Shown here piece by piece: positions 11,160-39,800 of a stretch of 64,000 nt of DNA. Positions within the stretch are counted from its first letter, which is position 1. Each line of letters opens with the position of its first letter. The stretch spans positions 8,182,955 through 8,246,954 of the forward strand of contig NC_071642.1 of NCBI RefSeq assembly GCF_014839835.1, read 5' to 3'. Under the pieces are notes generated by a model, which made no database searches, was not told the origin of the DNA, and worked only from the letters and a program-made list of their open reading frames with translations. This DNA comes from Dryobates pubescens (Eukaryota > Chordata > Aves > Piciformes > Picidae). Position numbers and translations under genes: made by a program.

Positions 11160-11690
11160 CAGTCTTCTCCAGGCTGCACAGCCCCAGCTCCCTCAGCCTG
11201 TGCTCACAGCAGAGCTGCTCCAGCCCTTGGAGCATCTCTGTGGCCTCCTCTGGCCTCACTCCACAGCTCTGTGTCCTTCTCCTGTTGGGGACAGCAGAGC
11301 TGGAGGCAGGATTGGAGGTGAGGTCTGAACAGAGCCCAGGGGCAGAATCCCCTCTGCTGCCCTGCTGCCCACCCTGCTCTGGCTGCAGCCCAGCACCCAG
11401 CTGCCTTTGGGCTGCAGGAGGGCACTGCTGGCTCCTGGGGAGCTGCTCAGCGCCCAGCACCCCCAAGGCTCTTTCTGCAGGGCTGCACTCTGCCCCCAGC
11501 CTGGGTGAACCAGCTGCACTGTGTGACTTATCATAGAATCAACAAGGCTGGAAAAGACCTCAGAGATCATCAAGTCCAACCTATTACCTAACCCCTCCTG
11601 CTACCTAACCCCTGGCTCCAAGTGCTTGTGCAACCTCAGGCAGCTGGCACTGGCCCCCACTACTCACCAAGCCCCTGGAGCTCCTAAAGC
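11160..11690 (-). mobile_element. Two adjacent CR1 LINE fragments
   Basis: Antisense CR1 at about 11160-11520. A second piece follows at about 11531-11690, starting with CATAGAATCAACAAGGCTGG, the usual 3' terminus. They lie between the C2orf42 promoter and the 3' end of TIA1. Confidence 0.8.
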
Positions 11691-11699
11691 AGGAAATAA

Positions 11700-12540
11700 A
11701 AGACTCAAGCAGCAGGCAGCCAACAGTTGTGCAAAATATTCAATTTGCTCAAAGATTATTTTTTGCTCTTTTTTCTTGGTTTGTTTTTGTTTGTTTGTTT
11801 TTTTACAGAATCAGTACATGAAAAATGTAGAAATTGGTAAAAAAAAAAAGAAAAGAAAAGAAGAGAAACCAAAACCAAAACCAAACCCAACCAAACGACA
11901 GCAACAACAACAACGAAAAGAACCCCAAACAAATCCACCCCCAAACCCTACCCAGGATGCAGCTGAGCCAGAGGAAACCGTGTGGCACTGTGCTGAAGGA
12001 GCAACGACTTTGTCACCCACTCCCCCACCAGGGTCCAGCAGCGTTTCCCTCTCCACCCCCTCCCTATTTTTTCCCTCTGCCCCTCCCCTCCTCCCCCCCC
12101 TTTTGTAAGGCCCTGAAGAATATGCTACAAACCCCATCCCCTAACCCCCTCCCCCCACCCCCCCTCCTCTAAAAGGATGTAAACAGAACATTTTCGTCGG
12201 CAAGAAAACAATCCCCCCGGGAGGGGGGGTAGGGAAAAAGGCAGAGGAGAGGGAGGGCTTTGTACAAGAGGCTCTTCAAGATTTGCATGTTTTGGCTTTT
12301 TCTCTTAGGAGTTACTCTGGGGTTTTTTTGTACAAGGGTTTATAATACACTTGGGATGAACAGAAGGGGAAAGACAGGGAAGGGATGATGAAGGAAAACC
12401 AAAATCTCCCCCCCCCTAAAGAAAGGGAAAAAAAGCTGTTGTGCAATTTGCTGCCTCCGTCCTCCTCTTTTGCTCTCTCTCTCTCCAGGGGGCAGCAGGG
12501 TTCCCTGCATCCTGTGGTGGTTTAAATCCGTGAATTTCTA
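11700..12540 (-). other. Probable distal TIA1 3' UTR
   Basis: AT-rich sequence, unlike the GC-rich surroundings, lying downstream of the TIA1 stop. It contains U-rich and A-rich tracts near 11760-11930 and 12280-12420. Vertebrate TIA1 mRNAs have long 3' UTRs, so inclusion is plausible. I see no clean AATAAA on the minus strand, so the end is unresolved. Confidence 0.45.
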
Positions 12541-12541
12541 A

Positions 12542-13243
12542 CAAAAGGAGAGGGAGAGGAGGAGAGGGAGAGGAGGAGAGGGAGAGGAGGAGAGGGAGAG
12601 GAGGAGAGGGAGAGGAGGAGAGGGAGAGGAGGAGAGGGAGAGGAGGAGAGGGAGAGGAGGAGAGGGGAGAGGAGGAGAGGGAGAGGAGGAGAGGGAGAGG
12701 AGGAGAGGGAGAGGAGGAGAGGGAGAGGAGGAGAGGGAGAGGAGGAGAGGGAGAGGAGGAGAGGGAGAGGAGGAGAGGGAGAGGAGGAGAGGGAGAGGAG
12801 GAGAGGGAGAGGAGGAGAGGGAGAGGAGGAGAGGGAGAGGAGGAGAGGGAGAGGAGGAGAGGGAGAGGAGGAGAGGGAGAGGAGGAGAGGGAGAGGAGGA
12901 GAGGGAGAGGAGGAGAGGGAGAGGAGGAGAGGGAGAGGAGGAGAGGGAGAGGAGGAGAGGGAGAGGAGGAGAGGGAGAGGAGGAGAGGGAGAGGAGGAGA
13001 GGGAGAGGAGGAGAGGGAGAGGAGGAGAGGGAGAGGAGGAGAGGGAGAGGAGGAGAGGGAGAGGAGGAGAGGGAGAGGAGGAGAGGGAGAGGAGGAGAGG
13101 GAGAGGAGGAGAGGGAGAGGAGGAGAGGGAGAGGAGGAGAGGGAGAGGAGGAGAGGGAGAGGAGGAGAGGGAGAGGAGGAGAGGGAGAGGAGGAGAGGGA
13201 GAGGAGGAGAGGGAGAGGAGGAGAGGGAGAGGAGGAGAGGGAG
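12542..13243. repeat. 14-bp polypurine/polypyrimidine array, about 50 copies
   Basis: The unit GAGAGGGAGAGGAG is repeated almost perfectly for about 700 bp, with one irregular unit near 12660. One strand is all purine, and the unit is mirror-symmetric. It lies 300 bp past the TIA1 stop codon, so the TIA1 transcript would carry CU-rich repeats there. The long Ser/Pro/Leu-rich frames of about 240-300 residues on the minus strand are translations of the repeat. Confidence 0.97.
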
Positions 13244-13544
13244 AGGAAGGGAAACCAAACCAAAACACCAACATGGCAAAGGGGGACACAAAACTAAAAG
13301 GCCAAGCTTGGCAGACATCCAGCATCTCGTTTTGGGGGTAAGTTTCCTGGGTGTGGTGGGTTATTTTTTGCTTCTTTCTGTCGTTTTTCCCCAAAGTGGA
13401 TGAACAATTTCATGATTAAAACAACGTCGATTTTTGCGGGGTGGGGTGGTCTTCCCCCCCCCCCTCTCTTTATGTTGTTTGTTTGTTTGTTTCTCTGCAA
13501 TAAATTAGAAAGGTGGAGATCCCCAGCTGGGGCTTTGCTCCCCC

Positions 13545-32021
<18,477 letters not shown>

Positions 32022-32454
32022 GGCGCCGCTGCCGCCCCCGCCCAGCCCCGGCTCTTCAATCCGAGCCGGCCCCGAGGCCCCGTTCAACGCCTTGGGCAGC
32101 CCGAGCGCGGCCGGCCCCGCCGAGCCCGAGCGGCGGACAATGAGCGGGGCGCTCCTCGCAAGATGGCGGGCGGCGGGCGAAGGGGCCCGGCCGGCCCAGC
32201 AGGGGCGGGAACGCGCCTGCGCCCCGAGGACCGCCCCCGGCCGCCGCGCCCGCGCATGCGCGCCGCGCCCCGGCGCCGCTAACCGCCGCCGGCCGCTGCC
32301 TGCCTCCCGCGCCTCGGCCCCCGGTGCTTCCTCAGCGCTGCCAGGCGAGAAAATAAAAACATATAGTTAGGGATTAACAGATAAGAAAAATATGGAGGGA
32401 TAAAATAATAATTCAATATATACATGTGTGTGAGTATAGGGATTAAAGCAGGTT

Positions 32455-32459
32455 AAAAA
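32455..32459 (-). terminator. Pol III T-run terminator of the tRNA gene
   Basis: Five T residues on the minus strand 5 bases after the tRNA 3' end, as expected for RNA polymerase III termination. Confidence 0.75.
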
Positions 32460-32464
32460 CAGAG

Positions 32465-32535
32465 TGCGCCGCCCGGGAATCGAACCCGGGTCGCAAGAAT
32501 GGGAATCTTGCATGATACCACTACACCAGCGGCGC
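32465..32535 (-). tRNA. tRNA-Gly (anticodon CCC)
   Basis: A complete 71-nt cloverleaf on the minus strand. The acceptor stem GCGCCGC pairs with GCGGCGC. The A box is TGGTGTAGTGG, the anticodon loop is TTCCCAT on an AAGA/TCTT stem, and the B box is GGTTCGATTCC. The discriminator base is A and no CCA is encoded, as usual in eukaryotes. It starts about 440 bp upstream of the TIA1 coding start on the same strand. From memory, human has a tRNA-Gly-CCC gene at the same place beside TIA1, which would make it a conserved neighbour. Confidence 0.97.
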
Positions 32536-32608
32536 GGATGAGCACGCTCCTCCGCCCACCCCTGAAAGCTTCGCGCCCGGCCCGTCCGCTGCCGGTAGCA
32601 GAGCCTTA

Positions 32609-33060
32609 CCTGTTCACACTGTGCTATGTCGGGACCCTGCCTGCTCACACTCTGCTATGTCGGGACCCTGCCTGCTCACACTGCTATGTCGGGACCCTGC
32701 CTGCTCACACTGTGCTGTGTCGGGACCCTGCCTGCTCACACTGCTATGTCGGGACCCTGCCTGCTCACACTGTGCTATGTCGGGACCCTGCCTGCTCACA
32801 CTCTGCTATGTCGGGACCCTGCCTGCTCACACTGCTATGTCGGGACCCTGCCTGCTCACACTGCTATGTCGGGACCCTGCCTGCTCACACTGTGCTATGT
32901 CGGGACCCTGCCTGCTCACACACTGCTATGTCGGGACCCTGCCTGCTCACACTGCTGTGTCGGGACCCTGCCTGCTCACACTGTGCTATGTCGGGACCCT
33001 GCCTGCTCACACTGTGCTATGTCGGGACCCTGCCTGCTCACACTGTGCTATGTCGGGACC
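32609..33060. repeat. 31-bp minisatellite built from a PCYOX1-like start codon
   Basis: About 15 copies of a 29-33 bp unit with core ATGTCGGGACCCTGCCTGCT. The last copy runs without a break into sequence homologous to PCYOX1 exon 1, where the same position reads ATGCCGGGGCCCTGCCTGCC. The unit therefore derives from the translation start and signal-peptide codons of a PCYOX1 copy. Confidence 0.93.
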
Positions 33061-33970
33061 CTGCCTGCTCCTGTTCCTGCTGCTTGCCGCTTTCTACCGG
33101 CCCGACAGGCCCCCGCCAGGATCGGCACGGAACGCCCTGGCACGGAGCGGGAGGCGGGTGGAACTTAACGGCAGCGGGGGCCGGCTCTAGGGCTGCGCTC
33201 ACCGACCCTCCCTCAAGGGGTCTTCCCCAAGCCCTTCCTCAAGCAGCCTTCCCCCCCAGCCCTCCTTCAAGGGATTTTCCCTCAGCCCTTCCTCAAGAAC
33301 CTCTCTCTGACCCTTCCCCAAAGAGCCTTCCCCAAGCCCTTCCTCAAGGACTTTCCTTTGGTCCTTCTTCAAGGAACTTTCCTTGTCCCTTCCTCAAACT
33401 CCCTCAGCCCTTCCTCAGGGAAGTTCCTCAGTCCATTCCTGAGTGAGATTAAAGAAGTTCTGAGTGCCATGCTGACCCCAGAAGTGCAGCCAGGAACCCA
33501 CCAGACCCAGGGTCTGCCTCTCTGTGATGAACCCCTGCAAATCAATTCCCTCCTCTGGACATGTTCCAGGCCAGGCAAATCAATTCCTGGCTGTCAAGTC
33601 TTGGCCTCAGCCATTTTCAACCAGTCCTGAGTGGAAATCTGGGACCATGTCCTTCATTTGCTTCCAGGACAAGCCGTGGAGCTTTGGGCTGGTGTGGCTG
33701 GGCTGCAGGGCATGCAGAAAGTGCCAACAAGGGTGGTGTGTTTGGGGGAAATCACTGATTTTTGCTTTGTGGAGCTTTTGAAATAATGATTTTGCTGAGC
33801 TGAGCCTGCAGGCAGGAAAAAGAAGCTGACTTTGAGTGGGAGAAAAAAATCCCTTTTGCTGGGAATGTTGTGTCCCCTGCCTGTGTGGGGTCACTGTGAT
33901 GCCTCCACCCCGGGTGAAGGTCGTGGCTCGGTAAAACTAAAGCAGTGTGGAAGTCAGAGCCTTGAGAGCA
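33046..33970 (+). pseudogene. Partial PCYOX1 duplicate: exon 1/intron 1 fused to 3' UTR
   Basis: At 33049-33195 the sequence parallels PCYOX1 exon 1 and early intron 1 (MSGPCLLLFLLLAA compared with [14 protein letters not shown]; shared CCCGCCAGGATCGG and GGGCTGCGCTCACCG). The position of the exon 1 donor GT reads GC. From about 33200 to 33970 it instead matches the PCYOX1 3' UTR at about 41580-42303, including CAAATCAATTCCTGGCTGTC. Exons 2-6 are absent, so it cannot encode an oxidase. The intact gene's AATAAA site is altered here (GGTAAAACTAAAGC). Confidence 0.88.
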
Positions 33971-34860
33971 CTGCCTGGTGAGGAGAGGCTGAGGGACCTG
34001 GGGCTCTGTAGCCTGGAAAAGAAAATACTGAGAGGGGATTTAATAAATGTTTATGAATATCTGAGGGCTGGGGGGTCAGGAGGGAGGGGACAGGCTCTGC
34101 TCAGCTGCACCCTGGGATAGGACAAGGGGAGATGAATGTAAGCTGCAGCACAGAAGGTTGCACCTCAGCACGAGGGGGAACTTCTTTACTGTTTAAAGGT
34201 CACAGAGCACTGGAACAGGCTGTCCAGAGAGGTTGTGGAGTCTCCTTCTCTGGAGACTTGCAACAGCCTGGGGTGCATCGAGAGGAATGTGGCCAGCAGA
34301 GCCAGGGAGCTTCTCCTCCCCCTCTGCTTTGCCCTGCTGAGGCCACACCTGGAACATTGCATCCAGCTCTGGGCTCCTCAGCTGAGGAGGGACAGGGAGC
34401 TGCTGGAGAGAGGCCAAGGGAGGGCTGCAAGGCTGCTGAAGGGACTGCAGCACTGCCTGGGGAGGAGAGGCTGAGAGCCCTGGGGGTGCTGAGTGTGGAG
34501 AGGAGAAGGCTGAGAGGGATCTGCTCAATGGCTCTCAAGAGCTGAGGGCTGGGGGGCAGGAGGGAGGGGACAGGCTCTGCTCAGCTGCACCCTGGGACAG
34601 GCCAAGGGGCAAGGGATGGAAAGTGCAGCACAGGAGGTTGCAGCTCAGCAGGAGGAGGAACTTCTGCCCTGGGAGGCTGCCAGAGGCCTGGAGCAGGCTG
34701 CCCAGAGAGGTTGTGGAGTCTCCTTGTGTGGAGCCTTTGCAGCCCTGTCTGGATGTGTTCCTGTGCTGGATTCTCTGCTCCTGCTCTGGCAGGGGGCTTG
34801 GTCTGGATGATCTTTGGAGGTCCCTTCCAACCCCTAACATCCTGTGATCCTGTGAGGGTT
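33970..34860 (+). mobile_element. Two CR1 LINE copies, one interrupting the other
   Basis: A sense 3' part at about 33970-34268 is followed by a second sense copy at about 34270-34858 that starts in ORF2-proximal sequence. The second copy is nearly identical to the one at 8.4-8.9 kb. It ends TCCCTTCCAACCCCTAACAT. Confidence 0.88.
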
Positions 34861-35069
34861 CCTCCTCAGCCACCCCACAGCCACATCCTTGCTGTGCCAG
34901 GCTGGTTGCAGCTAAAATCTGAGTTTCTCTTGCTCACAGCCTGTGTCATCCCCATGGAACAGGCTTCCTGCTATTGCAGGTCTGGAAAACGAAGTACCCG
35001 TGGTGTCCAACAGCCCCCTCAGCAGGGCTGCAGTGATGCTTCCAGGTACTGATTGTCACATTTCATAAC

Positions 35070-36065
35070 AGCATGGAATGGGTTGGGCTGGAAGGGACCT
35101 TCAAGCTCATCCAGTTCCAACCCCCTCCCATGGGCAGGGACACCTCCCACCAGCCCTGGTTGCTCAAGGCCTCATCCAACCTGGCCTTGAACACCTCCAG
35201 GTTTGAAGCCTCCACAGCTCCTCTGGGCAGCCTCCTCCAGAGCCTCACCACCTTCCTGGGGAAGAATTTCCTCCTAATGTCCAATCTCAGTCCAGCTGCT
35301 TCCACTCTGAAGCCATCACCCACCCCTTGTCCTGTCACTCCAGGCCTTTCTTCCAAGTCCCTCTCCAGCTCTCCTGGAGCCCCCTAAGTATCCTGGAAAG
35401 CCATCAGAAGGTCTCCCTGGAGCCTCCTTCTGTCCAGGCTGCACAACCCCAACTCTCTCAGCCTGGCCACACAGCAGAGCCCTTCCAGCCCTGCCAGCAT
35501 TGCTGTGGCCTCCTCTGGCCCTCTCCACCAGGTCCCTGTCTGTGCTGTGCTGAGGGCTCCAGAGCTGTCCCAGCACTGCAGGGGAGGTCTGAGCAGAGCA
35601 CAGCAGAGAGGCAGAATCCCCTGACCCAGCTGCAGGACCTTGCACTTGGCTTTGGTGAACCTCCTAAGGCTGGCACTGCCCCAGCTCTCCATCCTGCCCA
35701 GGTCCTTCAGGATGGATCCCATCCCTCCTGCTTCTCATCCTCCAGCACACAGCTTGGTGCCATCCCCAAACTGGTGGTGGTGCCTCCAGCCCACTATCCA
35801 CATCACCCCAAAAAAGCTGCTGCCTCCTGTCCAGCTTTGCACCCCCAAGTCCTTCTCCTCAGGGCTGCTCTCCAGCCTGGATTTGTGCCTGGCATTGCCC
35901 TGACCCATCTGCAGGACTTTGCACTTGGCTTCCTTGAACCTCCTAAGGCTGGCACTGCCCCAGCTCTCCATCCTGCCCAGGTCCCTCAGGATGGATCCCA
36001 TCCCTCCAGCATCTCAACCACACCACACAGCTCCCAGCCCTGGGCAAACTGGCTGCGGGAGCCTC
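35070..36065 (-). mobile_element. CR1 LINE antisense stretch with an internal duplication
   Basis: An antisense CR1 3' end (35070-35440) is followed by ORF2-side sequence. The stretch at about 35620-35735 is repeated at about 35905-36015 (CTGGCACTGCCCCAGCTCTC). Part of it is shared with 42.31-42.54 kb. Confidence 0.82.
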
Positions 36066-36069
36066 CATC

Positions 36070-36330
36070 CCACTGCCCATTTCCGGACGAAACCACTTTG
36101 AGCTCGGCCCAAAGTCGCTTCCTGAGCTCTTTCTGCGCCCTTAGAGCTGCTCCTCAAGCTCTCTCGAAGCCAACCATAAACCCACAGCGGCAGGAGGAAA
36201 AGAGCAATAAAAGAGGTCGATAGCAATCAGAGTCCACAACGGTAACAGCTCCGGGATCAATAAAGGCCTGCGAGTACAAATCTCCTACAATACCAACCCC
36301 CAGGCGCTCATTTTCCTCCCAATTCTGTTG
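36070..36330. repeat. PCYOX1 upstream segment, also present downstream of the gene
   Basis: This segment (with GGTCGATAGCAATCAGAGTC and GGGATCAATAAAGGCCTGCG) has a diverged copy at about 42540-42800, in the same orientation and beyond the PCYOX1 poly(A) site. Both copies are preceded by the same antisense CR1 sequence, so they arose by duplication of a block. Confidence 0.82.
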
Positions 36331-36339
36331 CAGGGCAAA

Positions 36340-36840
36340 ACTGCCGAAGGTTTATTTTCGGCTCCCCGGCAGCCGCCGGTCGTCGCCGGTCGCTGCTGCG
36401 GGGCCGGGCTGGGGGCAGGGCTGCGCCCGGTCCGCGCCATGCCGGGGCCCTGCCTGCCGCTGCTGCTGCTGCTCGCCGCGCTCTGCCCGTCCGCCCCGGC
36501 CCGCCAGGGCCCCGCCAGGATCGGTAGGCAACGCACCGGCACCGGGGGAAGGGGGAGGAAGAGCTGGGCCGGAGCGGGGGGCGGCCGTAGGGCTGCGCTC
36601 ACCGCCCCGCCGCGCTTCTCGCAGCCGTGGTCGGCGGCGGCATCGGCGGAGCGGCCACTGCCTACTTCCTGAGGCAGAAGTTCGGCGCCGGGCTGCGGAT
36701 CCAGGTGCTGGAGAAGGCGGCGGTGGGAGGCCGCTTGGCCACCGAGCAGCTGGAGGGGGCTGCCTACGAGGCGGGGGGCTCCGTCATCCACCCCCTCAAC
36801 CTGCACATGAAGCACTTCGTCCAGGAGCTGGGTGAGGCGG
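36340..36840 (+). promoter_or_regulatory. PCYOX1 CpG-island 5' region
   Basis: CpG-rich sequence surrounds exons 1 and 2 and their 100-bp intron. No TATA box is visible upstream of the 36439 start codon. A CCAAT word occurs near 36318. Confidence 0.6.
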
Positions 36841-39800
36841 CGGGGGGGGGACACACACACGCGCAGCCCCGGCAGCCCCCACCCCACAGAGCACCGCACA
36901 CACGGGCTGCCCCCCCGGGGGTGCCCCGGCTCCAGCTCTGCTGGGGGGACATCCCCAGAGAGAAAAAACCAGCCATGGTTCTTCCCCTTCCTGCCTCAAT
37001 GTCCACTCCTCCCCTAGCCCCCTGCCCTCAATACCCTCCCTCTAATGTCCCCCCATATTATTACACTCTATATCCCCCCCCATCCTTACCCTCAATATCC
37101 CCCCTGTATCCTGAACCTTCAGTACCCCCCTATATCCTTAATACCTCCCCATATCCTTACCCACAACAACCCAACATGTGCTTACCCTCAGTGTCCTACC
37201 TAGATCCTTACCTCCCATATCTTCAGACCCCACATTCCCCCTCCTAGCCTCACCCCCATATCCCCTCTCCTATCCTCACCCTCATATCCCCCTATCCTCA
37301 CCCCCATATCCCCCCTCTTATCCTCACCCCCATATCCCCTCTCCTATCCTCATCCCCATATCCCCCTATCCTCACCCCCATATCCCCTTTCCTATCCTCA
37401 CCCCCACATCTCTAACCTCAATATCCTCCATATCCTTACCCCCAAATATGTCCCCCTAATATCCTTATCCTCAATCCCCCCCATATCCTTCCCCCCCAGT
37501 ATTCCCCATATATTCTTAGTCCCCATATCCCCCACCATATCCTTACCCCCATATATGTCCCCCCCAGTATCCTTATCCTCAATCCCCCCCCATATCCTTC
37601 CTCCCCCCAGTATTCCCCATATATCCTTAGTCCCCATATCCCCTCAGCTCCTTCCCCCACAGCCCCCCATATGCCCCACCATACCCTTCCCCAATATTCT
37701 TAACCCCCACCAGTATTCCCCCTCCCATCCTTCCCCACCTATCCCTCCTGCAAAACCCCAAATCATCCCCTGGGAAACATAGAAATGGGACTGGGACCTC
37801 CCACCCCAAGGGTGCCCCATCGTGAGGGTCCAAAAATCACCACAAATAGCGACCTGGCTCCCGGTGAGGGCCTAATTCCCCTCTCCAAGTCCTGGAGATG
37901 CAATCCTCCAATGCTCACCCAGAGCACAGAGAGGTTGCCTCTGGGAGTCAAACCCTGAGGTTAAACCTTTCATTAAATGACCTTTTTTCCACCCCAATCC
38001 TGGAGGTCTCTCGGTCGCCTCAGCACAAGGGAGCCTGCTGGGCATCTACAACGGGGAGCACTTTGTCTTTGAGGAGAGCAGTTGGTACATCGTCAACCTC
38101 CTCAAGCTCCTCTGGCACTATGGCCTCAACCCCCTGCGCATGTACATGTGGGTGGAGGACATCCTGGACAAGTTCATGAGGTACAGTGGGCACCTGTGAA
38201 GGGAAAAGGAGGGCCAGTGGCTGTGGGAAAGGAGTCAGAGGATCACAGAATCAACCAGGTTGGAAAAGACCTCAGAGATCATCGAGTCCAACCTGTTACC
38301 TATCCCCTAACACCTCCTGACAGCTAAACCATGGCTCCAAGGGCCACATCCAAGCCTTTATTGAACACCTCCAGGGATGGTGACTCCACCACCTCCCTGG
38401 GCAGCACATCCCTGTGGCCAATTCCTCTTTCTGGGAAGAACTTTCTCCTCACCTCCAGCCTAAACTTCCCCTGGCACAACTTGAGACTGGGTGCTCTTGT
38501 TCTGGTGCTAGGTGCCTGGGAGAAGAGACCAACCCCCAGCTGGCTACAACCTCCCTTCAGGGAGTTGTAGAGAGCAAGAAGGTCTCCCCTGAGCCTCCTC
38601 TTCTCCAGGCTAAGCAACCCCAGCTCCCTCAGCCTCTCCTCACAGGGCTGTGCTTGAGACCCCTCCCCAGCCTCGTTGCCCTTCTCTGGACACCTTCAAG
38701 TCTCTCAATGTCCTTCTTAACCTGAGGAGCCCAGAACTGGACACAGGACTCAAGGTGTGGCCTAACCAGTGCTGAGCCAGTCCCTCTCCCCTGTGGTCAC
38801 TCACTAAATGCTACCAAGAAGTGATAAGAGGATTCAGTTGATCACTGCACAAAGTGCTTTCGCTGGGCATGGGTGAGGAAGGTCCAGATCTGTTTAGGCC
38901 AGGGTTGGGTTGGAGGAGCTGCTGCTGCCATGAAGAGCTGTGAAGCTTTTGAGAGCCACACTGAGATGCTCCTCAGCTTCTGAGGCCAAAAAGATGCTTA
39001 ACAGCTCTGTGCACCTTCCTCTTGCCCCTGCCTGCAGGATCTATCGCTTCCAGACGCACGACTACGCCTTCAGCACCCACGAGAGGCTGCTGCACGCCCT
39101 TGGAGGGGATGACTTCACCCTCCTGCTCAACCAGACCATCGATGAAGCCCTGCAGAGGGCTGGCTTCTCTCACAAGTTCATCAATGAGGTGGTTTGTCCA
39201 GCCATGAGAGTCAATTACGGGCAGGGTGTCAACATCAATGGTTTTGTAGGTGAGTGGTCCATAGCCTGAGCTCCCCACGTGGCCATCCTGAGGCCCTGGT
39301 GCTGCTCGTGGGTGTTGGGATTCCAGCTCCCGTGCAGCAGAACCTCTTGGGCTGCATTACTGCCTCACTCCCCCAAGCCCCTGACCTTCAGCAAGCTCTG
39401 TGCCACAAAGGGTTGGGGTTTTGCCTCTATTTTCCCCCTCTGTGTTTCCAATGCTGATCTTCAGAACCTCCCTGCACTGATGGTGGCTTCCTTGTAGGTG
39501 CTGTTTCGCTGGCAGGGGTGGACTCAGGCCTTTGGTCAGTAAAAGGAGGGAACAAACTGGTCTGCACTGGTCTTCTTTCTGCCTCCAAGGCTGAAGTTCT
39601 CCCTGGAACTGTGTTGTCCATAGAGCCCAAAGTCAGGCCCAGGCGCACAGGTGAGTTGGGGTTGCTTTGGTGGGGAGGGACAGCTGGAGACCACGTTGGC
39701 CTCTCTCAGGGCTCAGCTCTTGGCACACTGAACCAAAGCCTTGGGACTTCCATGGCCTTTTAAGATGAGCAATGGGCTCTGCTCACCACCCCAGCTCACA

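Noticed and set aside
12416-13394. Three overlapping frames of 240-300 residues rich in Ser, Pro and Leu
   Set aside because: They are the three-frame translation of a 14-bp repeat. All frames stay open because the unit lacks stops, and no domain or conserved start exists.
33046-33446. A second functional PCYOX1 gene
   Set aside because: Only exon 1 is recognisable, its donor is changed, and the oxidase exons are missing; the sequence jumps to 3' UTR homology.
36014-36226. Small minus-strand frame with a membrane-like stretch (ALFLLPLWVYGW), and its counterpart near 42.6 kb
   Set aside because: The two duplicated copies do not keep the same reading frame or residues, so there is no sign of protein-level selection.
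36070-36330. Possible LTR (AATAAA words and a duplicated copy 6 kb away)
   Set aside because: No TG...CA ends, no primer-binding site, no target duplication and no internal viral coding sequence; a segmental duplication explains it.
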